A stretch of DNA of 17,378 bases, from assembly GCA_964475955.1 (NCBI GenBank), contig CAYYZY010000166.1:1-17378 (forward strand), given 5' to 3'. The notes under the pieces were generated by a model. That model was not told where the DNA came from, did not search any database, and saw only the letters and a program-made list of their open reading frames with translations. Numbering within the stretch: position 1 is the stretch's first letter; every line of letters starts with the position of its first letter. Positions 8,601 to 14,072 of this stretch are shown one piece after another. A program made the position numbers and the translations under genes. Source of the DNA: DATKZH01 sp964475955. Lineage in GTDB: Bacteria; Planctomycetota; Planctomycetia; Pirellulales; Thermoguttaceae.

Positions 8601-9314
8601 GAGAACCGGGCGGCTGAGGGGGCCGCTCAGGTGCCGGAGGCCCCAGGCCAGGCGACTTCGGCCGAGCAGGGCGTCGCGGAGGCGATGGACGAGGCCGTGG
8701 CCGATCTTCTGGCCCGCGAACAGGAACTCGCCCGCGACAAGGCCCTGGCCGAGAACCTGACTGAGTTGGCCGGCCAGCAGCAGGAGGCGGCCGATGAGGT
8801 GCTCCAGGCCGAAGCGCAACCTGCCGACCAGGCGCCGCCGACAACACCCAGCCCGCTGGCTGCGGCCCTGGCCGAGGCATGGCGGCAATTGACCCAGGCT
8901 CAGCAGGCGACCGTCCAGGCGGCCCAGCAGGTCGCCGGACAGCACCGCTCGGCCAACCCGTCGGTCGAGCAGGCGGCCGCGCTGGCGGCGGCAATGAGCG
9001 AGCCGGAGCAGCCGGGGCAGGCGAGCTCGTCAGCCCCCCAGGGCGGCGGCGCGGCCCAGCAGGGCCGATTCGTCGAGAACCGGCCCACCCAACCGGGGCC
9101 GCTCCGGCAGGCCGACCCGCCTCCGGAAGGCACGGCGGGCACGCCCGATTCCCCAAACCAACAAGCGGAAACGCGCCGGCGAGGGTACGTCGAGGAGCCC
9201 TGGATGATGCGGCTGCCGCCGGAAGTGCGCGCGGCGATTCGGGCGAGCGTCCAGCGTTGCGCTCCCCGAGGGTACGAGGAACGAATGGAACGGTACTTCA
9301 AGAACATCGACTGA
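5619..9314 (+). CDS. Exported giant Ala/Glu/Gln-rich coiled-coil protein, DUF4175-like C-terminal half equivalent
   Basis: A 1231-residue protein with a GTG start overlapping the upstream stop (GTGA) and a purine-rich ribosome-binding site (GGTGGGAGAAAGG) just before it. It has a Sec-type signal peptide (MNACKRRLTCLALCLVALTL, with likely cleavage near AGA/EA), so the rest is extracytoplasmic. Almost the whole chain is predicted coiled coil, dominated by Ala, Glu, Gln, Arg and Asp, with a disordered Pro/Glu/Ser-rich break around residues 758-820. The C-terminus is different and looks conserved: PWMMRLPPEVRAAIRA, then APRGYEERMERYF at the very end, resembling the closing motif of planctomycete DUF4175-like proteins. 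No enzymatic motif was seen. As the partner of the preceding membrane protein it may form a long periplasmic rod or tether, which is inference. The strong codon bias produces long antisense shadow frames. Confidence 0.87.
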   Translation: MNACKRRLTCLALCLVALTLAGAEAPQPGAATQKQQIQKRVRSMARELVGGILDVQLLQLEENGLDWLELYADVQTMRRNLDQLIDAEMPEVVALLGRIDQQPADAHEATLLVARQKSREILVRLLVERQALLRRLRVAEMVAQVKRLIELETGVLETTESLPERVQAERDSLALATIEDQRDVKALYLGLKEMLQEAGTWGGPVGAEAAAGLRLLESGRVDARIDDARSRLEDARFDAAIENLEAVIEGLRALLESIRRVQGLASGDEQTARDAIGRLAQRQEEVRQATRQPDLNRAAMDELADEQSELRNELAQLREQLAPSSGAERPLEEAEEAAFEATADLFEGQPEEAVADQEKVLDELAEAARQVERSPASQAANRTADQYDQLVEDLQAARADLAQIREDQQVASEAARQDPADARNREREVADKLGDVPQDRRLPEQVNARLAEAEETARDAAAQMDAAPARRREATDRAEQAIERAASEVEAALADVLRHQLGTEIAELAQAARALDQAAAAERQVAREAEEAAEEKGLSGDQAERLAGRQADVEQVAAHVAQGIEQSAPETAKTLNEAAEPLAEVGEKLQDAARQPGEPSKPAAQEAGRHAGQAAEKLAQAADQLRREIGRNAAELATVADRQLGQATDARRSVEETIQNRPESTAERLEKLAEAGKKVRQAAAEQQRAAGRPEATQSMELAAGVREALELQALADQAAEAVQERPEASPLEAIAKQQAVGQAAERLAKQAAQKRAASPEPKPAEQLSEQPSDEPGERADDGTQSASNDEEPATDEQAEPSSAPEEPGAEENAEPEAQPADPLTEALARAEQTAAQAAQNLLDAEPDEAEAARVDTRKALEQALELATAEAEQAVEAPAGEPDPESQDRVGETVAQAQELAQADAPQAAGTLSEAGRKSEQAEEQLQQEDADAPASQQAAAELLEQAEAQLAEARHRLAKEAGDRLAEQSTEADGLTDRVIPVDPGATGDLQSAENRAAEGAAQVPEAPGQATSAEQGVAEAMDEAVADLLAREQELARDKALAENLTELAGQQQEAADEVLQAEAQPADQAPPTTPSPLAAALAEAWRQLTQAQQATVQAAQQVAGQHRSANPSVEQAAALAAAMSEPEQPGQASSSAPQGGGAAQQGRFVENRPTQPGPLRQADPPPEGTAGTPDSPNQQAETRRRGYVEEPWMMRLPPEVRAAIRASVQRCAPRGYEERMERYFKNID

Positions 9315-9323
9315 GAGATCCCC

Positions 9324-10373
9324 ATGACAACCGACGCCTCCCCGCCCGACGACGTCGCCGCCGTGGCGCGTTGCCGGCAGTCGTACGAACGAATCCGCCA
9401 AGAGCTGGCCAAGGTGATCGTCGGCCAGGAGCGGGTCATCGAAGAGGTGATGATCGCGGTTCTCGCCCGGGGACACGCCCTACTGGAAGGCGTGCCCGGC
9501 TTGGCCAAAACGCTGCTGGTCAGTTCGCTGGCCGAAGCGACGCACCTGACCTTCAAGCGGATCCAGTTCACGCCCGATTTGATGCCCAGCGACGTGACCG
9601 GGACCGACCTCATCCAGGAAGACCCGGCCACGCGCGAGCGCCGGTACAAGTTCCTCCCGGGCCCGCTGTTTGCGAACATGATCCTGGCCGATGAGATCAA
9701 CCGCACGCCGCCGAAGACCCAGGCAGCGATGCTCGAGGCCATGCAGGAGCGCCAGGTGAGCGCCGGCTCCGAGATGCGCCGGCTGCCCGAGCCGTTCTTC
9801 GTGCTGGCCACGCAGAACCCGCTGGAGCAGGAAGGCACCTATCCGCTCCCCGAGGCCCAGCTCGACCGGTTCCTGCTCTACATTAAGGTTGAGTACCCCA
9901 GCGGCTCCGAAGAGTGGGACATCGCGCGGCGTGTGACGACGGGCAAGCAGGGGCGGATCGCGCCGCTGATGTCGGGCGAGGACGTCCTCGCCCTCCAGGA
10001 GCTGGTGGCCCGCGTCCCGGTCAGCGACCAGGTGCTCGGATACGCCTGGGCGCTGGTGCGCGCCTCCCGGCCCGGTACGCCCGAGGCCCCCGATTTCGTC
10101 GACCGCTGGGTCAACTGGGGCGCGGGGCCGCGGGGCGTGCTCACGCTGGTCACCTGCGCCAAGGCCCGGGCGATTCTGCACGGGCGGTACCATGCCACGG
10201 CGGGTGACGTTCAGGCCCTGGCCGGGCCGGCCCTGCGGCACCGCATCGCCGGCAACTACGCCGCGCAGGCCAACGAGCTGACCAGCGACGAGCTGGTTCG
10301 GATGCTCCTGGAAGCCGTGTCGCCCGACAAGAAGTACGAGAGGCCGGCGGAGATTGGGGGGAGTCGGGAGTAG
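9324..10373 (+). CDS. MoxR-family AAA+ ATPase
   Basis: A 349-residue cytoplasmic ATPase starting 9 bp after the coiled-coil gene. Walker A is GVPGLAKT (residues 56-63), Walker B is MILADE (119-124) followed by the family-typical INRTPPKTQAAMLEAMQE, sensor 1 is LATQN (161-165) with the MoxR signature PLEQEGTYPLPEAQLDRF after it, and the lid domain occupies roughly 220-325. Length and motifs are normal for the family, so it should be active. MoxR proteins act as chaperone-like ATPases that work with VWA-domain partners, here the DUF58 protein downstream and the VWA-type membrane proteins upstream. The last residues (IGGSRE) and the TAG stop are written by a heptamer-repeat array, so the original C-terminus may have been replaced. 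Confidence 0.95.
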   Translation: MTTDASPPDDVAAVARCRQSYERIRQELAKVIVGQERVIEEVMIAVLARGHALLEGVPGLAKTLLVSSLAEATHLTFKRIQFTPDLMPSDVTGTDLIQEDPATRERRYKFLPGPLFANMILADEINRTPPKTQAAMLEAMQERQVSAGSEMRRLPEPFFVLATQNPLEQEGTYPLPEAQLDRFLLYIKVEYPSGSEEWDIARRVTTGKQGRIAPLMSGEDVLALQELVARVPVSDQVLGYAWALVRASRPGTPEAPDFVDRWVNWGAGPRGVLTLVTCAKARAILHGRYHATAGDVQALAGPALRHRIAGNYAAQANELTSDELVRMLLEAVSPDKKYERPAEIGGSRE

Positions 10374-10385
10374 GGAGTGGGGAGC
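10358..10385 (+). repeat. Four G-strand heptamers forming the 3' end and stop of the MoxR gene
   Basis: Units GGGGAGT, CGGGAGT, AGGGAGT, GGGGAGC in perfect 7-bp register, the reverse complement of the ACTCCCN units found at 1739-1780. They supply the last codons and the TAG stop (10371-10373) of the MoxR gene. On the G-rich strand the junction of AGT with an A-variable unit creates TAG, so an insertion in this orientation tends to terminate translation, whereas the C-rich orientation does not. Confidence 0.85.
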
Positions 10386-10418
10386 GTCTGCTTTCTGGGA
10401 GCGCTGTGCCGCCTTTTG

Positions 10419-10444
10419 AGCCCGGGCGTTGCAGCCCCTGGGCT
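10419..10444 (+). repeat. GC-rich hairpin in the MoxR-DUF58 gap
   Basis: AGCCCGGG (10419-10426) pairs with CCTGGGCT (10437-10444) over 8 bp with one G-T wobble, around a 10-base loop. No U-tract follows, so it is not a classical terminator, and terminating here would cut off the DUF58 gene. Placed directly beside the heptamer array in the only loose junction of the operon, it may be a dispersed palindromic repeat or an RNA-stability hairpin. Confidence 0.5.
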
Positions 10445-10498
10445 TGTAGCGAACTGTCAACGCACAAACGCCAAACACCATGAAAGAGGAACTGCGAA

Positions 10499-11407
10499 GT
10501 GGCCAAGAGCGTGCTGTCGCGTTACCTCGACCCGGAAGTCCTTTCTCGCATCGCCAATCGGCGGTTCGAGCCGCGCGGGCTGGTGCTCGGCAACCTGGCC
10601 GGCGCACACAAGTCGCCGCTGTCGGGGTTCGCCGTCGAATTCGCCGGGCATCGGGAGTACGTGCCGGGCGACGACCCGAAACACATCGACTGGCGGGTCT
10701 ATTACACGCGCGAGCGCTACTTCATCAAGCAGTACGAGATGGAGACCAACCTCGTCTGCCACCTGATGCTCGACTCGAGCGCCTCGATGCGCTACGGCGA
10801 AGGCGACGAGCAGAAGTTCCGATACGCCTGCCGGACCGCCGCCACGCTGGCCTACGCGATCATCCGCCAGAGCGACAAGGTCTCGCTGGCCACGTTCGAC
10901 GACGAGGTCCGCGGATTCGTGCCGCCGAGCAACGCCATGGCGCAAATGGTCCGCATCACCCAACACCTGGAACAGACCAAGCCACACCGCGAATCCCGGA
11001 TCGCCGACTGCCTGACCGAGTTGGCCGGCCGGACGAAACGGCGCGAGGTCGCGATCGTCATCAGCGACTGCTTCGGGCCGCTCGGGGCCTTGGAGGCCGC
11101 GCTCCAGCGCATGCGCTATCACCGCCATGAGGTCGTGCTGCTCCAAACGCTGCACCACGACGAGTTGACGCTCCCCTTCGACCGGATGACGAAATTCGTC
11201 GGCCTCGAGCTGCCCGAGGAGTTGGTCAGCCAACCCGACGAACTCCGCAGCGCGTACCTGGCGGCCCTGGGCGCGTTCAACGACGAACTGGAGGAAATCT
11301 GCCAGCGGAACCGCGTCGAGCGCGTGTTGGTCGACACGCGCCGCGACCTGGGCGAGGTGTTCGTCGATTATCTGAACCAGCGGAGCCGGCTCAACCGGGG
11401 GCGGTGA
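10499..11407 (+). CDS. DUF58 family protein (VWA-like partner of MoxR)
   Basis: A 302-residue cytoplasmic protein. The GTG start at 10499 is fixed by a strong ribosome-binding site (AGAGGA at 10485-10490, 8-base spacing); the ATG at 10480 is in another frame. The DUF58 signature block is intact: SPLSGFAVEFAGHREYVPGD, then DPKHIDWRVYYTRERYFIKQ (about 39-78). The VWA metal-site motif DSSAS lies at 92-96, and later strands include VAIVISDCF. Unlike many DUF58 proteins it has no N-terminal membrane helices, so this is the short soluble form. Such proteins are almost always coded next to MoxR, which supports a joint complex. The 125-bp gap to MoxR is occupied by repeats rather than an evident promoter, so cotranscription is still likely. 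Confidence 0.95.
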   Translation: MAKSVLSRYLDPEVLSRIANRRFEPRGLVLGNLAGAHKSPLSGFAVEFAGHREYVPGDDPKHIDWRVYYTRERYFIKQYEMETNLVCHLMLDSSASMRYGEGDEQKFRYACRTAATLAYAIIRQSDKVSLATFDDEVRGFVPPSNAMAQMVRITQHLEQTKPHRESRIADCLTELAGRTKRREVAIVISDCFGPLGALEAALQRMRYHRHEVVLLQTLHHDELTLPFDRMTKFVGLELPEELVSQPDELRSAYLAALGAFNDELEEICQRNRVERVLVDTRRDLGEVFVDYLNQRSRLNRGR

Positions 11408-11412
11408 GCGAT

Positions 11413-11427
11413 GCGCCGTCGCGGCGC
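11413..11427. terminator. Candidate bidirectional terminator hairpin between convergent genes
   Basis: GCGCCG (11413-11418), loop TCG, CGGCGC (11422-11427): a 6-bp all-GC stem in the 52-bp space between the stop of the DUF58 gene and the stop of the convergent membrane-protein gene. No T-run follows on either strand, so it may be a factor-assisted or weak terminator. Confidence 0.45.
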
Positions 11428-11459
11428 GCCGCCTCGACGATGCACGGGACCGCGATCGG

Positions 11460-11993
11460 TCAGGTGATTGCCACGCCGTCGGGCGCGGCGGAGTGGACGG
11501 CCGGCGCCATGGTCGCCTGCGGCGGCTCGATCTGGCCTCCGTAACGAGTCAGCTCGAGGAACAGGCACAAACAGGCGATGATAATCGCCAAGAGCGAGAT
11601 CCCCAGCAGCACCACGTAGGGGCTGGTCTGGGTCAACTTTCGGACGAAGGAGGGCGGCTTCTCGGTCTCTTCTTTCTCTTCCTCCTGCTCGGGCTCTTCC
11701 GGTTCCTCGGTCGGCCCTTCGACGGGGCCCTCCTCGAGCACGTCGTCACCTTCGGCGGGCGCGGTGCCGCCGAGGTCGCCCAGCGGGTCGCCTTCGGGCG
11801 GCTGGAGCGGATCGGCGAGCCCCTCGGACGGCCCGCCTTCGGCGGGAGGTTCGAACAAGCCGTCTGACGGCTCCGGCACGTCGCCGGCGCCTTCGGGGCC
11901 GAGCATCTCGTCCGCCGGCTCCGACGGGCCCGACTCGTCTGGGGGGAGCCCCAGATCGTCAAATTCTCGGTCTTCGCCTTCGACGTTGGACAC
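11460..11993 (-). CDS. Small acidic single-pass membrane protein of unknown function
   Basis: A 177-residue protein. The GTG start at 11993 is supported by a strong ribosome-binding site, GGAGGA (complement of 12000-12005), 7 bases ahead. Residues 1-113 are a disordered, very acidic Pro/Gly/Glu-rich stretch with an EEPEQEEEKEETE block; then comes a short basic segment (FVRKLTQTSPY) and one transmembrane helix (about 126-147, VVLLGISLLAIIIACLCLFL), followed by a 30-residue tail. The basic residues before the helix suggest an N-in orientation, leaving the acidic part in the cytoplasm. Similar short proteins with an SPYxVLLGISLLAL-type helix are familiar from planctomycetes but have no known role. 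It is convergent with the MoxR operon and separately transcribed. Confidence 0.8.
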   Translation of the reverse strand: MSNVEGEDREFDDLGLPPDESGPSEPADEMLGPEGAGDVPEPSDGLFEPPAEGGPSEGLADPLQPPEGDPLGDLGGTAPAEGDDVLEEGPVEGPTEEPEEPEQEEEKEETEKPPSFVRKLTQTSPYVVLLGISLLAIIIACLCLFLELTRYGGQIEPPQATMAPAVHSAAPDGVAIT

Positions 11994-12154
11994 GGCTTGT
12001 CCTCCAAAAGGTTCTTGACCCGGCAGGTCCGACGGAATCGCCTCTTATAGTCTTCGCGCGAGCGCACCGCGCGCGAACCGACGCTCGCCGGGGGCCCAAA
12101 AGGCTCTCCCTCCTCCCACTCCGTTGACCAGCGGCGTTCTCCGGATCCTGTCCC

Positions 12155-12160
12155 ATTATA
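12155..12160 (-). promoter_or_regulatory. Candidate -10 box (TATAAT) for the small membrane-protein gene
   Basis: The minus strand reads a perfect TATAAT here, about 160 bases before the GTG start. No good -35 box is found at 16-18 bp. A second, closer candidate (TATAAG, complement of 12044-12049) would give a leader of about 45 bases but also lacks a -35 match. Which is used, if either, cannot be told from the sequence. Confidence 0.3.
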
Positions 12161-12169
12161 GTTGCCCGC

Positions 12170-12183
12170 ACTGCCGACTGCCA
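12170..12183 (+). repeat. Two heptamer units (ACTGCCG, ACTGCCA), possible decayed array
   Basis: Two contiguous 7-bp units that differ from the ACTCCCN type only by G for C at the fourth position, in a non-coding region. Nearby pyrimidine-rich units at 12104-12124 (CTCTCCC, TCCTCCC, ACTCCGT) share the register idea. Two units alone could be chance; the proximity to several clear arrays is what makes it worth recording. Confidence 0.4.
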
Positions 12184-12379
12184 GCAGGAAACCGCTCGTC
12201 TGAGGGGGCGGGCCGGAAATTGGGTCTCCGCAGACGTGCCAGCCAACGTCCGCGGGCCCCTTGGGGCTCGGGCGGGGCCGACCTGTGCGACTCGGGGCGG
12301 CTGTGGTCGCTCGCAACGAGCCCATGGTCCTGCGGTTTGCCGGGGGCGGAGTTGGCCGGCCTATTCACGCGCGGGGCCC

Positions 12380-13837
12380 TCAGTACGCGACGCGGCCGAT
12401 GTAGCTGCATCCGACCATGTACATGCGCTCGCCGTCGCGCTCAATGCGAGTCACGTGCGCCACCTGCGCGGTCAGGTAGGTCAGTCGCGGGGGCGTGCCC
12501 AGGGCGACCACGAGCATGTCGGATTGCATGGGCTTCGTCGAGATGAACGAAAACCCTCCGGCGGCAATGTCGTTGCACTGGATCTGGACGAACTCGTCGT
12601 CGTCCGGCAGGCGCCCGTCGAGGATCGGGGCGATCCGCTGGCAGTAGGGGTAGGAGAGGCGGGCGCGACGGCGACGTTCGCGGTCGATCGGCCCCGGCAA
12701 GTCGGCCGGCTGGGCGGCAGGGTCGTTCGATTCCGCCGCGTCCTCGAGACTTGCTTCCGAGGACCCCTCGCCCGACGGCTTCGAGGCGAAATCGGAGTCA
12801 GCCGTCGCTTCCTCCGCCTCGGCCGCCTTCTCCTTCAACTCGGCCACCTCCTGTTCGGCTTCGGCCGCCCTCTGCTCCGCTTCCCGTTCGTCCGTCACGT
12901 CGATCCCGGTGGCCACCACCGATTCGATCGACTGATTGCGATCCCTCACCACGGAGAACGACCAGCGAATCTGTCGTCGCTCGGAATGCTTGGTCAACAG
13001 TTGGCACTCGTGATCGGTCATCTCCGCGCCCCGGGCGACTCGCTTGACGATCGTCTGAAGCAAGTCGGCCTCGCTGGGCACGGGAAACAGGTCCCAGATC
13101 GGCCGCTCCGCGATCTGTTCGGCGGAGAACCCGGTTATCCGCTCGCAGGCGCGATTCGCGCGCCGGATCCGGCCCTGTTCGTCGAGCACCGCAACGATCG
13201 CTCCGACCGTCTCGAACACGGCGGCGGCCAGACGGCTCTGCGACGCCAGATTCTCTTCCGCGCGAACCCGGCCGATGGTGGTCGCGATCAGATGGGCCAC
13301 GGCTTCGACGAAAGCGACGTCGTCGTCGTCAAACCGCTGCGGCTGCCGGCTGCATGCCAGCAGCGCGCCGAACGCCTCTCCGTGAAGATTCAGCGGTACG
13401 GCGATGGCGCTGCGCACCCCGTGTCGCTGGAGCAGCGGGTCGCGGAACCGCGTGTCCTCAGGGAGTTCGGCGACGGAAACGGGAAAGGCCACTTCGAGGG
13501 CGTACCCCGCGAGCGAGTCGCCTCCGCCGGCCTCCGACTCCCGGCGCAACGGCCGCGCGTCGGACGGGCCCGATTCCAGGCGCAGCGTGTGGATGATCCG
13601 GGCGGCGTCGGGAGTCAGCTCGGCCGTGCCGCTGCACTCCGTGTGGAGAGTCTCCGCGATGAGCGAGGCCGCATCCTGCATGAGGATGGACAGATCGGGC
13701 GCGGCGATCGCCCGGCGCCCCAGCGCAACCAGCACCTTCTGCCGCTTGATCAGGTCGCGCGGGTCGGCCGCGGTCGACGACGACGCGGTCGTCGCGATGC
13801 TCGTATCCATGGCCTGTTGCAGGGGGGCGTTGCTCAT
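12380..13837 (-). CDS. GAF-PAS sensor protein with PilZ-like C-terminal domain
   Basis: About 485 residues from the ATG at 13837; the frame is open to 14044 and no start has a good ribosome-binding site, so the exact start is uncertain (ATG at 13810 or 13912 are alternatives). Using 13837: a GAF domain spans about 30-192 (core VRSAIAVPLNLHGEAFGALL, then FDDDDVAFVEAVAHLIATTI), a PAS/PAC domain about 200-318 (GAIVAVLDEQGRIRRANRAC, later IESVVATGIDVTDEREAE), a short coiled coil to about 345, an acidic linker, and a PilZ-like domain about 386-485. The last carries an Arg cluster (RERRRRAR at 386-393) and DIAAGG (423-428), a version of the PilZ D/NxSxxG motif with Ala for Ser. No kinase, phosphodiesterase or GGDEF output is present, so the likely output is a conformational change or c-di-GMP-type binding. 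It is soluble (no membrane helix) and lies downstream of the GGDEF-like gene on the same strand. Confidence 0.85.
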   Translation of the reverse strand: MSNAPLQQAMDTSIATTASSSTAADPRDLIKRQKVLVALGRRAIAAPDLSILMQDAASLIAETLHTECSGTAELTPDAARIIHTLRLESGPSDARPLRRESEAGGGDSLAGYALEVAFPVSVAELPEDTRFRDPLLQRHGVRSAIAVPLNLHGEAFGALLACSRQPQRFDDDDVAFVEAVAHLIATTIGRVRAEENLASQSRLAAAVFETVGAIVAVLDEQGRIRRANRACERITGFSAEQIAERPIWDLFPVPSEADLLQTIVKRVARGAEMTDHECQLLTKHSERRQIRWSFSVVRDRNQSIESVVATGIDVTDEREAEQRAAEAEQEVAELKEKAAEAEEATADSDFASKPSGEGSSEASLEDAAESNDPAAQPADLPGPIDRERRRRARLSYPYCQRIAPILDGRLPDDDEFVQIQCNDIAAGGFSFISTKPMQSDMLVVALGTPPRLTYLTAQVAHVTRIERDGERMYMVGCSYIGRVAY

Positions 13838-13982
13838 CGACGGGCTGGTTCTGGCAGGGCGTTCCGGTAGGCCGCATCCCGCGCGCGAAAAACTCGCGGT
13901 CGTCCAGATCATCGTGCGCGACCGGCGGACACGAACCGTCGGGAACGCCTCCCGCCCCGCTCCGGCGCCGCGGAAATTACGC

Positions 13983-14038
13983 AGCGGCAAAGCGGCCGTT
14001 TCCGACGCGGAGGAACGGCACAGAGGCCGTTCCCGACG
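13983..14038 (-). repeat. 31-bp tandem repeat, each copy folding into a hairpin
   Basis: Positions 13984-14007 and 14015-14038 match at 20 of 24 bases at an offset of 31 bp. Each copy can form a hairpin with a 6-base loop: AGCGGC/GCCGTT in the first (one G-T wobble) and GGAACGGC/GCCGTTCC (14012-14019 with 14026-14033, perfect 8 bp) in the second. They sit about 40-90 bases after the stop of the GGDEF-like gene and before the GAF-PAS gene, both on the minus strand. They could act as a double terminator or a leader structure; no U-tract is present. Confidence 0.6.
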
Positions 14039-14072
14039 GCGCATCGCGCGTGGCCGAATCGTGCACGGTCAT

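Larger units (their letters stand above)
11994..12379. other. 386-bp intergenic region between two minus-strand genes
   Basis: No convincing gene was seen. Near the small membrane-protein gene lie its ribosome-binding site and two possible -10 boxes on the minus strand. Around 12104-12183 there are pyrimidine-rich and heptamer-like units (CTCTCCC, TCCTCCC; then ACTGCCG, ACTGCCA at 12170-12183), suggesting a decayed relative of the heptamer arrays found in the operon. Nearer the GAF-PAS gene's stop there are only short stems, for example GCTCG/CGAGC at 12309-12321, that could assist its termination. Confidence 0.5.

Noticed and set aside
5508..8945. 1145-residue open frame on the minus strand, opposite the coiled-coil gene
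   Set aside because: It is Leu/Gly/Arg-rich low-complexity sequence mirroring the biased codons of the coiled-coil gene, with no family resemblance; the plus-strand gene has a signal peptide, a ribosome-binding site and operon coupling.
10480..11130. ATG-started frame overlapping the beginning of the DUF58 gene
   Set aside because: It is out of frame with the DUF58 motifs; its ATG lies just upstream of the ribosome-binding site that serves the GTG at 10499.
12165..12185. Possible sigma-54 promoter (TGGCAGTCGGCAGTGC on the minus strand)
   Set aside because: The spacing between the GG and GC elements is one base too long, and the sequence is better explained as two heptamer repeat units.
12236..13870. 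544-residue plus-strand frame opposite the GAF-PAS gene
   Set aside because: The minus strand shows clear GAF, PAS and PilZ-like motifs; the plus-strand translation shows none.
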